From assembly GCA_028023455.1 (NCBI GenBank), contig JAQFVV010012441.1:5188992-5252991 (forward strand): DNA of 64,000 bases, in the 5' to 3' direction. The notes beneath the pieces were generated by a model. That model was given only the letters and a program-made list of their open reading frames with translations. It had not been told where the DNA came from and ran no database searches. Below, in pieces: positions 25,401 to 38,313 of the stretch. Positions within the stretch are counted from its first letter, which is position 1. Each line of letters opens with the position of its first letter. Both the position numbers and the translations under genes were made by a program. Source of the stretch: Epiperipatus broadwayi. Taxonomy: Eukaryota; Onychophora; Udeonychophora; Euonychophora; Peripatidae.

Positions 25401-27246
25401 TAAATATGGTATTCAAAGTACTTTTGATATTTTACACTAAAATAATTTTTAAGTTCTTGTAACTTTTATCCATATTTCCCAATGGTCTATGTTCTCTGGT
25501 ACAACAAATAAGATTCTTAGCATTCGTAGGTATTTATTACGTGGTTTAAAATATTTTCCATAAATAATTTTCGCAATCTTCTGTATGTCCAGCATACACT
25601 AATTACCTTCTTTTTAAAGATTTTTCAATATGATATAAATCATTTTGCTAATAATCTTAATTTTATATCTTTTTAAAAAATCATAGTTTTAAATTGATTT
25701 TCAATATTTCTTCATAAAGAAATATCTTAGCATCTTAAGATAATTGTTTGATCAAATTTAAAGATATTTTTAAAAATACTTTACTATCTTATTTTAAATA
25801 AGTTTTCTGAATAAAAAGCTTTTCATATTTTTTTTCTTTTGATTTCTGTCAAACTTTTCTAAATCTCCGTGAAGTCCCATTTACTAAACTCACTAGTAGG
25901 TTAACATGACTGATTAACATAGTCAAAATTATGTGCCTAATAAAAAAATAATGATTCAACATTTCTATCCATAAATTTAAATTCAATGATGATTTCTTCT
26001 TGTTTAGTTTGACATTAAAATTAGGTTTAATAAATTAGCAAGTAAGGAATTACTTAATTTTTAGCCTAGCATCTCTGTATTACATGATCTTTTAATAATA
26101 AATTACTGTACATTCTTTTAGAATTTTAAAATAAACAAAATTGACTATTACTGGTACTTCTAATCTTTTAAAATTGTAAATTACTAGAGATTCAATTGTT
26201 TAATATAACTTACTCCATCAATAGAAGTTGTAGCTGTAGTAATAACAATAATAGTAACCTAAAAACAATTGTGCACCTGTTTTATGCCTTTGCGAATTAC
26301 AGATTTGATTGGTCAATTTCAACAATGCTCTGCCAACTTACAGCAATGCTGCATTAAAATTAAAAAATAAATGATGACTCATCAAATATTTGCAAATTAT
26401 TATATTATTTAATTACCAGTTAATTTTTATATTTTATTTACACCTAACAAACACTTTAAAATAACTTTAAAATCATATTATAATATTTATTATTACTTTT
26501 AGCCTTCTTTTAAGACGTAGTTATTTTTAAAACAGAATAAAAATCTACTTTTTACTTAATATATTCGTTTTAAAGATGCAACTTAATATTTATAACAACT
26601 AATATTATTTTATTCTAGGATAAACAAATATACTATTTTTAAATCTTATATTAGAATTTTAAAACAGTTTTTCATCTTTACTAAAAAACTAGGCAAGTGC
26701 ACGTGTGAATACCTACACATCACATGATTTACAAAAATACATGAGACGCTTCTAATTTAACCAAAAATAAAATAAATAATTTAATTTACAAAATATTACA
26801 TAAAAATAATATTATAGCAAAATTTAGAATACTTATTTTAATATTATAAAATCAAATATGCACTTGTCTCCCATATTACCACTTTAATTAAATGATTTTT
26901 AAAATAAAATTATTAAATATAATTATTATTAATAAATAGTCTATTTATTCAACTTTAAGTTATTACTTTTTAAAACTTACTTTAAACATTTATTTACAAC
27001 ACTTATTAATGCAGTATTTATTATGGCCAGTTCTCCCAACCATACAATATTATAATTATCTTTAGTTAACTTTTTTAATAAAATATAAACACAAGATTAT
27101 ACAGTAAATATTTTATTTGCTCTAACTAGATTTTTTAAAAGATCCTCAAAACATTATACATCATGCCCTTAATTAGCTTTGAAATTTATAAATTTTCTAG
27201 TAAATTAATCTAAACAATTTATTTTTATCTAAACAAAAGGGTACAA
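22413..27246. mobile_element. 4.8-kb non-coding element with short terminal inverted repeats, copy 1
   Basis: Both ends lie in (TA)n DNA. The left end is TTGTACCCT (22413-22421) and the right end is its complement AGGGTACAA (27238-27246). A second copy with the same ends and colinear interior lies at 46721-51364. The interior is AT-rich (shared blocks include TTGTACCCTCACTTC, the AACACCAA..CTTAACAA region near 23320 and the TTGGTCAAT region near 26310). It contains no long ORF in either copy. TA at both junctions would fit a TA target duplication, but it cannot be proven inside TA repeats. Family unknown; the size is large for a MITE. Confidence 0.7.
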
Positions 27247-27261
27247 TATATATATATGTAA

Positions 27262-27390
27262 ATGTTGAAACGTAGAATTACTTCTGTGGATTTAAGGATT
27301 GTTTGTAATAGTTTGTAAACCGTTAAATTTATTATTTCAATTATAATTACAATTTTGTTTTTAATTAAAAGACATTTTATTTATTTTACA
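27262..27390 (+). repeat. Penelope-type terminal repeat, left copy
   Basis: Contains ACTTCTGTGGATT and a 65-bp block (TTTATTATTTCAATTATAAT through GACATTTTATTTATTTTA) that is repeated almost exactly at 27682-27745. The two copies flank the coding fragment at 27404-27676. Confidence 0.6.
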
Positions 27391-27403
27391 TATATTGAAT
27401 ACA

Positions 27404-27676
27404 ATGGATTTAAGTAATTTTAGAAAATGGTGGATCGTTAAGGAATGGCGGAGACAATGTAAAAAGATTATTAAGCTGAAATGCAAACTTCGTTTTTTCA
27501 AGAATTGTAAAGTTTTTCAGGTATTCCCGAATTATTGTAACATAATGTTGAAAAGCTGTATAAATTTAATACCAAAATGTTTGGATAAATTAAAATTAAT
27601 CATTTTAAATAATATTATTAAAAGGTGTAAAAAGGAACTTTTTGTTTTGGCAGTTGAGGCAGGTTTAAGAAATTAA
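27404..27676 (+). CDS. Possible N-terminal fragment of a Penelope-like element protein
   Basis: A 90-codon ORF between two direct terminal repeats. It is highly basic, and its pattern of KLKCKLRFFKNCK followed by FPNYCNIMLKSC resembles the region upstream of the RT in PLE proteins, where a basic helix leads to FLxxCxxxxVxPK. This assignment is from memory of the family pattern and is moderate at best. The ORF runs directly into the GTTGAGGCAGG terminal motif (encoding its last residues) and stops, so the RT and endonuclease are absent. The start chosen is the ATG at 27404. It is more likely a deletion derivative than a gene. Confidence 0.45.
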   Translation: MDLSNFRKWWIVKEWRRQCKKIIKLKCKLRFFKNCKVFQVFPNYCNIMLKSCINLIPKCLDKLKLIILNNIIKRCKKELFVLAVEAGLRN

Positions 27677-27750
27677 CCAAAAGATTTATTATTTCAATTA
27701 TAATTACAATTTTGTTTTTAATTAACGGACATTTTATTTATTTTATATAT
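27640..27750 (+). repeat. Penelope-type terminal repeat, right copy
   Basis: Starts with GCAGTTGAGGCAGG, contains AATTAACC and ends TTAACGGACATTTTATTTA before a (TA)n run. It is a direct repeat of 27325-27390 and a relative of the repeats at 4200, 45690 and 56650. Confidence 0.6.
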
Positions 27751-27754
27751 ATAT

Positions 27755-28965
27755 ATATTAACATAATTTGCTTGATAACCTCAAAAAAGATGGAGTTGAA
27801 AAGATTATCTTTGTCCACTAAACTATAAAGGATTACTAAAAATGTGGTAAAAGAAAAAAAAATAATATGGAGCATTTAAATTCAGCTTGATATATTTTCT
27901 ACTGAAAATAATTATCACGTGTGAACAAAAGGCTTTAATAATGAAGTCTAGAAACTAAAAAAACACACTGCCATATATGAGTGGTTTCCATCTGCAGAAA
28001 TAAATTTGTAATATCAATGGAATATTTTGGCATAATATTTAAATAAGTTTTTTTTTTTTTTTTTTACATTGTATTGTCATAAATGGAGTTTGGCCTCCTT
28101 TATGATATTAAATAATTGTTAAATGAAGGATAAAAATTCAATCTTCAAGAATATTGGAATTTAATAAATATACATTGTTCTGAATAACTGTTTATAATAC
28201 TTTTAATTTGTTTAGATTAGTGAAAGTCATTAAATTACAACTCTTGGAATACACATTGGAAACATTGTGCTACTTTAAAGTGCCATATAGGAGGATGCTG
28301 ATCAGGTAATATATAAAGATTCACTTTAATTATGTGTTTATTGGTTTAATATTTATAAATTATTAATTGATTATTATATCTTAAGTTAGTTAAACAATTC
28401 ATATTGCAAGATGGTTGAACTTCATCTGAGATTTTTTAAAATAAAATGTGCATCTTTTGCCCAAAAAATTTGTGAAGCTTTTTTATGGCGTTAAAATTCA
28501 CTATATATTTATTTTCTAATATTTTAAATACAAAAAATTTAAAAGATGGTGGCTCTGAGATGAAAAGTAGCCATTATATATTTTGCGCTCTCAAATTTTG
28601 TGAGATTACTTTGAAAAAATATTATGATTGTCCAAAAAATGTTATGATAGTCTAAAACAGTTTATAAGTTTTTGTGTCATAATTGTGTAATAATTATTAG
28701 AAATCAATAATAAATGTTATTACTTATTTATTTTTTACAGAATTGTTTTATTTTTAAATATAAAAAAAATAATTCTTCTGAATATTGTTATTATAGAGAT
28801 TTTGGTCACAGTAGTCTAAAATCATGTCACTCACCTGATGATTGTTTTATATAGATATATCATAAAAATAATAAAAAAATTGTAAACTTTTAAAGCACAA
28901 ATTGATATAGATTTAGTAGTTATTAAAAATAATGCACTCATATTTTTAAAACAAACATAAAATGA
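27755..28965. other. AT-rich non-coding stretch
   Basis: A 17-base T run lies near 28050. No coding sequence or known repeat was recognised. Confidence 0.4.
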
Positions 28966-28984
28966 AGAAGATTTCACTCATTTT

Positions 28985-29090
28985 TTTTCCATATGTCATG
29001 GCGTCAGCTGGGACATGAACCCACAATCGTCTGCAACTAACTACTTGCTTGCATGGCGGCTGCGATAACTCCTGGCTAACAACACAAGAC
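28985..29090 (-). mobile_element. tRNA-derived SINE, copy 2, with target duplication
   Basis: A 106-bp insertion flanked by a perfect 16-bp target duplication AGATTTCACTCATTTT (28969-28984 and 29091-29106). On the minus strand it starts GTCTTGTGTTG, has a box-A-like TTAGCCAGGAGTTATCGCAG and a box-B-like GGTTCATGTCCC, and ends in an A-rich tail. The long region between the boxes suggests a type II (Leu/Ser-like) tRNA ancestor. Same family as 12236 and 60128. Confidence 0.85.
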
Positions 29091-29106
29091 AGATTTCACT
29101 CATTTT

Positions 29107-30160
29107 GCAAATTGAATTGACTCCAACTGAAATTTGATGACATGACAGCATTTTGTTTTGAATAAAATATAATTTTTAAAATTATAATGAAAATCAAATG
29201 TGTTTTTTTAAATTTATTTAGTTTCTGAACAAAAATATCTATCAAATGAGGTCAAATTTATTATATTCTGATAAATAATAATTATTTGAGTTGAAAGCTT
29301 AAATCTAGTGAAAACAAAGACATCTGTCATAATGCAGGAGGGTTAATAATTATTATTTATATTAACAATTGGACTATGCCAATTATAAAGATTATCGACT
29401 GAATAAACTTAATGTTCTTAATGCAACTCATATATACTTTGATTTAGTGATAATTGTTTATAAACAATGATCTCCAGTAATTTTTACTTTGGATGGTTGT
29501 CAACTTGATGAGAATGCATTCAATTTAGGTATATTAGTACTTTTAGAGTAAAACATTGACATATATATTGATATTCAATACAGATTCTGATGTAATGCTG
29601 ATTTTAACATATAAATATAAAGTATTTTATTGCAGTGATATTATTTCTGCAGTTAACACTGCTCAATACAAGATTTATTGTTTTATCTACATTATTGTAG
29701 TAAATGAGACTTGATCCCCCCACCTATTTAACATAAAAGCATTACAAAAAATCTATTAAATTACGAAATTTTTTCAATGTATTGAATATTGTATTATAGA
29801 ATCCATTATTGTAAAACTACATCTGCAATGAATTGAATGTATAAAATGAATGAACAATAGATAATTTTTAAAAATATTTTATAGTAAACTTGCTTATGGT
29901 CTTAGTGGAAAAAACAACCCCAATTTATGTTATAAATATTATTTTAAAGACTTTTTAAAAAGTACAATTTTTGTTTAGAAATATATAATTAAAGATATAA
30001 TGCAATGAAGAGTTACAGTAAGATGAGATGTTGAAATATTTTATAAAAAGTTTGAGGCAGAATAATTTAAAGATAGGAGAATAATGGGCCAACCTTTGTT
30101 AAAAGTAGATATATTTGTAATTAACAGATTTGTTAGAGAGTCATTTCAAAACCCATTTTC
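29107..30160. other. AT-rich non-coding stretch
   Basis: No convincing coding region, RNA gene or matched repeat. Confidence 0.4.
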
Positions 30161-30163
30161 ATA

Positions 30164-30172
30164 GTAGAAGTA

Positions 30173-30214
<42 letters not shown>

Positions 30215-30250
30215 GTAGTAGTAGTAGTAGTAGTAGCAGCAGCAGCAGTA
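30164..30250 (+). repeat. Compound triplet microsatellite (TAA)n-(TAG)n-(CAG)n
   Basis: Consecutive runs of TAA, then TAG, then about four CAG units ending near 30249. Long open frames across it encode only homopolymer stretches and are not genes. Confidence 0.9.
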
Positions 30251-30339
30251 GAAATATTACAGAAGAGATTTAAACTCAGTCTGAGTTCAAAAACCTTGCA
30301 AATTACATTAAGTTCAATATAGATAATATAATTGTATTT

Positions 30340-30488
30340 AATTATTATTATTATTATTATTATTAGTAGTAGTAGTAGTAGTAGTAGCAGTAGCAATAGC
30401 AGTAGCAGTAGTAGTAGTAGTAATAATAATAGTAGTAGTAGTACTTTTTATTATTATTATTATTATTATTTTTGTTATTATTATTATT
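30340..30488 (+). repeat. Compound triplet microsatellite (TTA)n-(GTA)n-(TTA)n
   Basis: TTA units, then TAG/CAG variants, then TTA units again. It lies 90 bp from the 30164-30250 tract. Poly-Ser and poly-Tyr frames across it are artefacts of the repeat. Confidence 0.9.
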
Positions 30489-30841
30489 TGGAATTCGGTG
30501 CTTGTCTTATAAAGACGCCATTCGATGGCACCATTTTCACGCTAAAACTATAAAATATGAACATTCACGGGCTGTTGATTTCAATAATTTTGATGTGTTT
30601 TTTTGTAAAGTGAAAATAAAAACAAAACAAAATATTTTTTTTTAAATATTATTTTTTATTAACGTATACAAATTAAATGATAACAATAAATGTAAAATAA
30701 AATAAACAAATTACAATTTGATTCATGTTTTTTACTTTGCTTTATTAAAAAAATCAATTTTCTATCATATATTTTTTTACTGGGGTTACGGCTTTACTGC
30801 TATTTTTACTTCATATAGAATGACAACAAAAAGTAAAAGTT

Positions 30842-30886
30842 GTTATGGTTAGGTTTAGGGTTAGATTTAGGGTTAGTTATAGTGTT
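30842..30886 (+). repeat. Interstitial telomere-like repeat
   Basis: About five degenerate units around TTAGGG (TTAGGTTTAGGGTTAG, TTTAGGGTTAG). This is an internal position; there is no long array and so no evidence of a chromosome end. Confidence 0.5.
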
Positions 30887-30889
30887 CTG

Positions 30890-33800
30890 TTGTTTGTAAT
30901 GCTAAAATAAAAAAATATCAAAATCGTATTTTTGTAAATATTTTTTTTTAGTAACATCTATAAAATAAATGATAACTTACTATATTCAACAAAGTATAAC
31001 CTTAGTCGGAGAAAAGAAAGAAAGTAAAACTTTTTAAACAACAACAAAAATGTCTTCTTTACTTATTAATCATGTTTATAATATATGCTTTTTATAAAAT
31101 TTACAAAAAAAAAAAAACGTGCATAATTGTACTTTTCTTACTGGATATTTTTGTGTTACCACTCTTTTTTACTTCAAAAATATCCACACGGTAGAATCTT
31201 GTTTGTCTCATGGAATGTTGTGAACAGTACGTTACTTGAGCGTAACCTAATTCCAACTCACTTTACACATATATCTTGTCAACATTTTCCCAATTAAAAC
31301 TTCAATACAGTATGGTGTAAAAAGTCTGATAATTATTACTTTACAAAATCTGAACGTTTCAATACTTTAAAATAAAAAAAATCCACTGACAACATTTCCA
31401 TCCAATTCAAATACAAACTCTCTCATCAAGCCGTAACTATTTTATAAACTGTGCGAATTCGGAAAATGTATTTGCCACAATGTGACATACATGCTGTACT
31501 GCGACATGACATAGTGGCCTGCAATCTGTAGCACAACAAAAAAATTGTATTGTAGAAAATGTGGGTTCAAACGTGTCGGCCGTGGAAACGACATTTTTAT
31601 GTGTTTTAGCATGAAAACGATGCCATAGAGCTAGGTCTTTAGCTATAAGACTAGAACCTGGAATTCTAACTCTAAACAAGGATATTGTTTATTACAATCG
31701 TGTTTAATAAACTCTCCAAAGTCATTTTTCTGAAAAATAAAGTTCATTATAATTCTTCTAGATTAAAATATTGAGTTCTTAAATTTCTTTATGAAATCAT
31801 AAATCAGCAAGTTATTCTATCTGATCTAATTTTATCTAGTATAATTAGATTATACAACCATGTCACTTGTGGTGTTTCTGAAAGTTATTTTCAAGTTTGT
31901 CATTCCAATGTCTTTAAATTTTCTCCTTTATGCAGACTACTCTAAGCCTTAAGAAATTTTGCAATATTTTTACATTTGAAAGGCAATTTTGACTAATTTA
32001 AAAGTATTATATTTATTTATATTTTTACTTATTTCTTGTTACTTTATTATATAATTATGCTATATACAATGTGTTTGTTCCCTTCACTATTTTAAAACAC
32101 AACTTGTAATTGGATATATGCTGTTGTGTAGACTTAAATAAATGAATTGCCATATATATATATTATTTGCAGATGAATTTGCAATGACTATTCTAATTCC
32201 TGAATATCTGCTAACCGCTTCTGATGATGACATATTACATATACTAAAACTAATATTTTTATGGATAAACACATATATCCGACATTTTATTAATCATTGT
32301 TCTGTTATAATATTTTTTTTTAAAGTTATTAACATCGCAATGATTTTTAACGATCTACAGTGACTGACTTATCTATACTACTTAGGTAGGTAGTACATGC
32401 AGTTTAGATAAAATCATGCACAAAAATTTATAAAAAGTAATTAAAAAAAGTAAACCCTCAAATATATGTATTAAAATAGATCATCAACATTAAATATCCT
32501 ATTACAAAACAAAGGTTTCTGTAATAGTATACCATAAAAAAAATTCTGGGCCGTTTCTACCACTATTTTGACCCTTAGCTAAAAGGAATTAAATACCTAT
32601 GCACCCATTAACTAACCACTTTGGTATGGCTGATCATAAGTCAACTTTCTGATAGAAAAATCCTAGGCCTTTTTGGGAAAATAAACAAGGTTACTTTTTC
32701 TGGATTCGAACCGATATTATGTAATATTATGAACGGATGAGTTATAAATATGCATTATGTATATTATTATATTATATAATGCATAGGAATATTTACACTT
32801 TTTTCTTAATTTTTGATTTTATTTGCACTTATTTTAATTTTGTTGCAAAATACTTTCGTTTACAATAAATATGTTAAATATAAAATAATCTAAAATAATT
32901 TTACTTGACTTTTCGATGCGCGACTATTGCATCACGAGACTCTTCAATATATATACTCTACATAAATATTTACATTTTGTTTGTTGTTTATTTTAAGTTG
33001 CACTTTATTTTAACTCGATTGCGAAATACTTTAAGTCATTTTATAACAAATAAGTTAAATATTTAAAACTTGTAAATAATAATAATAATAAAAATTTAAA
33101 GTAATTTTATTTTTTATGTTATACAAAGTGTAAACTCCTCCTCCTGAGAGATTTGTTAAAAACAAATAATTGATTTTCTATTATACAATTTCTTCTACAT
33201 TCAACAATTCACTCTAACCTAATCATGGTTTTTATTCCTAAATGATTTAGAGATAGAAAGAAAGGAACAGAAAAACTGAATAGAATATTTTACATTCATA
33301 GATAGATTATTTTTTAAAAATGATTATATATATCAACTTGGTTATCTTTTATGAAAAAAAATAATTATTCTATTTTGAATGATAGATACAATATTCTTGA
33401 CATTGCACTTACTATATATGAAAACCATCGATACAACATCTGTGAGTGCCGTTTCCTTTCATCAATTGTTGTCATTGTTATTTTATACATATATTGTTAA
33501 TATATATTTAGATAGGAAATGGTTATTTATTTGAATAGATGGTATGCTTTAATAGTGTCTTTATCCCAGATCTTTAATTAACAAAATACTTATTTATTCA
33601 TTAATAATAAGGGATTCAGACAGTTCGGTTATACTTTGAATATTATGTAAAAAAATAACTTATGCCCATTCTGATTTTAATCCTAGGTAATAAACATGAC
33701 ATGTTATTTATCTAAAATAATAAGAAAGTTCTTTATATGCGAAAATTTTTTGTGTTTAATTAAGTGTAAGATCGGCTGATGATGAGCATTCTTAAAATCA

Positions 33801-35195
33801 ATTGTATAAGTCTTGGATTGTTATAGTTTAGAAATTAATCATTCTTTATTGGATAATAATTAAAGAGATAAATATCTTAGCAAAATCTATGTTAATACTA
33901 TGCACTCTAACATCAAAATATCTTATAATGCTAATGAAAATTTGCAGCTCATGCTGATAAATATTAGAATAAATGTCAAATCCATGGATATTTCTACACA
34001 GCTAATTCAAATCATATATAATTTTAATTACAAAAGAAAATTGATTTCTATCCATTTTGGAAACCTTACAGAGAACTGGTTAATATTAATTACATAAAGT
34101 TAAAATTTTACCATGCTGAATAATATGAACACAGACTTTCACATGCCCCACCACTCTCTGCTTTATCTAATAACACTGATACACTTAAACAACTATTGAA
34201 ACAATCCATAATGGAAATGAAAATATGAATATTCTTTCCATCAGGTTTCAAATAGAAAATTGTTTTATTTTTACATTTTTATTATAGATTGCAGGGATAC
34301 TACAGCATGTTATATTAGTATAGTTACTGTCGGAAAAATCTATTATACCAATTATTATATATTATTGAGTGTTGCACAGTTTGAACTTTGATTATTGTAT
34401 AATATCTAATCTTGTTTATTAAAATAAACTTTCTAGATCTTGTTTTATTGTTGTGATTAATATATTACACAATTTTATTTCTTTTTATATTCTATTCTTT
34501 ACAACTTATCTTTAGTCTTCCACTTGCTTCAGAATATAGTAAAAGTTAAAATTATTATTATAAATCTAATTCAATTACCATCATAATATAATCTGTGGAT
34601 GTTCTTCATAATGACAGATAAAATAAAACAAATAAAAAGTTGTCATATCTGGAATAATGTATTGCGTAATTATTAAAAGATGTTTAAAATAAATCTCTCA
34701 AAAATTTAAATTTAATCAAGCTATACTTAGAGTATCCATATCTAGAATTACACCAACTCCTTTATCAGTAACCAATCTTAAATTGTTACATCATAACCAG
34801 CACACATGGGTATTCAGATTGTCTAAATTCAATCTGATTAATTAGTATCCTATTGTAGCAAATTATATATATATATATATACATATAAATTGAATGATCT
34901 CTATATAATTTTCACCAATTGATAAAAACCTCTAACTTACAACTATTTAATATTTTATTATAGAACATTTATCTCAACAAAGACCCACCTGATATCCAAT
35001 TACAAGTTTCATTTTAATTACCAAGTCTGTGATATCAATCAGTGCCCAAGATTGTTTATCACAGGGTGACCAATTCAAAATCAAAAAGTTCTAGGAAAAA
35101 ATCTGAGCTGAGTAAACTAAAAAAAAAAACATTTACCACTTTGTTACTTGGGTGTTTAAATGTCATATAATTTTTCAAACAATTAAGTATATCAT
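30890..35195. other. Long AT-rich stretch without a recognised gene
   Basis: Only short ORFs without recognisable domains, including one on the minus strand at 31437-31679 of slightly higher GC. A (TA)n tract lies at about 34865-34881. No repeat copy could be matched to others in the window. Confidence 0.4.
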
Positions 35196-35199
35196 CATC

Positions 35200-35285
35200 A
35201 TTATTACTACTACTACTACAACTACAACAACTACTACTACTACTATGACTATTACTACTACTACTATTACTACTACTACTACTAT

Positions 35286-35364
<79 letters not shown>

Positions 35365-35393
35365 GCTACTACTACTACTACTACTACTACTGT
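35200..35393 (+). repeat. (ACT)n microsatellite, about 190 bp
   Basis: Nearly pure ACT/CTA triplets with a few TAT and ACA variants. It yields a long poly-Thr frame on the plus strand and poly-Ser on the minus strand, both artefacts. Confidence 0.95.
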
Positions 35394-35660
35394 TGATTCT
35401 GATAATAAGTAATTTAAATATTTTCAACTACTGTGGCAGGTTATCATTGGTTATTATATCATTAAATGTTTATTCATATTATTAACCTTCTGTTTAACTG
35501 GGGTACAAGTTTATGAAATGGTATGTCTATCCTTAAAAAAGTCACTATATTGCTGAACCATATTAGTAAATGAAAGGCTGGAAAAAATTACTGGTATTTT
35601 GTATTAAATGTTTCCATTTTAATGTTAAAAAATTTTTATAATTATATATATATATATATA

Positions 35661-37780
35661 GGTCGAAACTTACAGTCTTACCATATCTGCACTACAAGGG
35701 CACCATCTAGGCATTTGAACCTAGAAAATTTATAGAGTAGGCAGATACACACTGTTAAACTTTTACATATATATTTTTTCTCTGACCATTAGCCCATGTC
35801 ACTAGCTTGGGTGGAGACGCATAGATAATAATATATAACTTTGTTTAGTTTCATATCTTAAATATAAAAAATAAAAGCCACTGCCAGTAATTAACACACA
35901 AACAATATTTATTAATGCACATATATAATCATTTTAAATTTGAGGAATAACATTTATTATTTTTTAATATTAACTTTTAATTTAAATTATTATTTTAAAA
36001 TTTTAAATCATCCACCCAAATAAATTTTATATTTATTTTAGGATTGTCGAGTATGAATAAACTACATAGATTGTATTTGAAAAAATAATTCTATCTCTTA
36101 TTTAACCTTAGGCCAAATGTACGCAGTCAAACCGGCATCAAAACAACTGATACATTGATGTATTCAATGTAGCATGAAAATATGACAGCATTAAATACTA
36201 TACTGTCAGGAATGTACATCTGAACAGTATGGTTAGAGAAGATACTGACTCTCAACCAAACAGGAATGCTACATCTGTCGGCAAGAAGAACAATAAAAAT
36301 AAAAACTCTATAGGAAGGGACTGCATTTTGTCTTACTATCCCTTCCATAGGCAACAAGGGGGTATGCGGCATATAAATCGATCCTGCCAGTAGCAGATCT
36401 CATACTACACCTACTAATTACACCAATATATCCAATCCATTGACCTAATTTAACTATGAAACAAATAACCTAAGATTACCCTCCCCTAATTAATTAATAT
36501 AATTTTACAAATCTATATAGCTATTCATACCTGACTTAAATTTAACATTTATATAAATTTGCACAGATGGATTTTATAAAAGTTTGTTGTTTAATGTTGA
36601 GTATAGATCGACTACATAGATTACATGCTCAAAAACATTTCAACATAAACATAAATGATCAAAATATAAAGTCATTGCTGTAATTGCAGAGGGAATTCAC
36701 TAGAAACCCAATGGCATTCGTCATAAGATGCTGCATTGACACCAATAACTAAAAAGACATCCGAATAAATACATTTTAGATATTCAATGTAAGATATCAT
36801 ATATTACCAAATGTCTATATATTTTAATCATATATGAAAACAAAAACGTAATTAAATATAAACGAATCAATGCAAGTGTCTATGCCCAACTTAAATTTAA
36901 TGCATTTAATAATTTCTACAATGAATATTAATAAATAAAAAAATGGAAATGATTTTTAGCAAAGTTAAATGTAAAAAAAATTAAACAATAATTGATTTGG
37001 AAAAGTCAGATTATAGTTCATTTTAAAAAATTAGATTTAGCTTGTTTATTAAACATGTCAAATCTTGATGAAAGTTCTTAATTACTTTTAAATTTTAAAA
37101 TTGTTCAGTTCAATAGCTTACAGTAGAAGAGACATGGTTCTTGGTGCCAATTCCTGCGATGTCCCCATTGGAAGACCGGTCTTTTGTCATACCATAGTTC
37201 TCAATCCAGAGGCTGCCTTAACTGATGCAATCCTGTTTTTCAGTCACTTTATTTGAAATAAGTGAGAGTGATAAGTGCGTCTTATCACTCTTCTCACAAA
37301 ATCAAGCTGGAACAGTCTGGAACTGTCCTTAATTTCAATATTTTTTCTTTTATAATCATCCTCTGGATTCAATGAACAAAATGTCACTAATCCATCATTT
37401 TCATTAGGGTCTGAGCTGAGGCTTGGTGCTTTCATTGGACAAGCTAATTCTTTTTATTTTCTTATCTATATCTTTCGTCTGACTTTTTAATTATATAAGA
37501 GCCCCAAGGGCTAGTTTGTTTTTCGATAATTAATAAACAATCATTTCCATTTACAAAAATATTTTATCTTTAGATCTTGTACTTTTTTATAAAAAAAAGT
37601 ACTTTCAAATACTTTTTTTTTTTTTTATTTTAAAAAAAATATTTTTAAAGTTTTGCATCTGTGCAAATATATACATTTAACAACTCTTTAATTTTAGTTT
37701 TTAATAAATTTATTATTATTTGTGAACTTAAAAAGTTTTTATTTTAAATTAATGTAATGGCATATTTATATACCATTACA
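35661..37780 (+). repeat. 2.1-kb structured non-coding repeat, copy D (modules in Q-P order)
   Basis: Follows a (TA)n tract and ends with GTAATGG..CCATTAC (37754-37779). The hairpin equivalent to GGGATTGAA/TTCAATCCC of copies A-C is here GAGTGATAAG (37266-37275) with CTTATCACTC (37281-37290), a different stem sequence with the pairing kept. The long-range pair is AAAAGTCAGA (37001-37010) with TCTGACTTTT (37478-37487). Module Q (about 36041-36553) precedes module P (about 36556-36920), the reverse of copies A-C. Minus-strand ORFs at 36127-36372 and 37244-37435 are not open in copies A-C. Confidence 0.8.
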
Positions 37781-38313
37781 TAGCAGTAAACTTTTCAAAA
37801 AACAAAAACATTAAAAAAAAAAAAAGACTTTACTTAGTGTTAGAAATTACGTTACAAAATTATATACTATTTTTTTTTTTTGAAAGACAAAACTTTGGTT
37901 AGTAATTACACACAAATATAATGATAAAAAAAATTGTTGACTGTTGATTCCTTTCTACCAGCTAAACTTCTGCCCCCTCCCTTCCAAGTTTCTTTTCTCC
38001 TAATTTTAACTATTACTTAGGCACGTTAAATGCTTGGATTTTAAATATGACTTTTTTTTTAAAAAAAATATATAATTTATATTAATTGTTATGTTTTATT
38101 CCTCGTATTTATGTTTACACATGCGCAATTTTTCTTACTAGCAGTACTTTTAAAACAAAATTCAACCCATAACTTTATGTTAATACAAAAATGTACTTAT
38201 TTCAGAAAAAAAAATGTTACTGGCATGATTCATTTTTAAAATTCTCAGGCTACTGGTGGTTTGTTAAAGATTGGCCCATGTTGGGAGTCCAATTATAATG
38301 GTCGGGGAGTTGG
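37781..38313. other. Spacer between repeat copies D and E
   Basis: AT-rich, with homopolymer runs and no recognisable gene. It separates two copies of the same repeat in the same orientation. Confidence 0.5.

Noticed and set aside
30133-30553. Open frames rich in Ser, Ile and Tyr
   Set aside because: They are triplet microsatellite translations; the ends are random AT-rich sequence.
31437-31679. Minus-strand 80-residue ORF with Cys and His
   Set aside because: No recognisable motif spacing or repeat copy. It could be an exon or relic, but nothing in the sequence supports it.
32690-32720. GGATTCGAACC, a perfect reverse-strand tRNA box B
   Set aside because: No box A at the right distance upstream on that strand and no cloverleaf.
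33770-33815. CTGATGA followed by AAAATC, hammerhead-like
   Set aside because: GAAA is missing, and stems I and III do not form. At this AT content such a match is expected by chance.
35059-35427. Long poly-Ser (minus) and poly-Thr (plus) open frames
   Set aside because: They are translations of an (ACT)n microsatellite, with no flanking coding signal.
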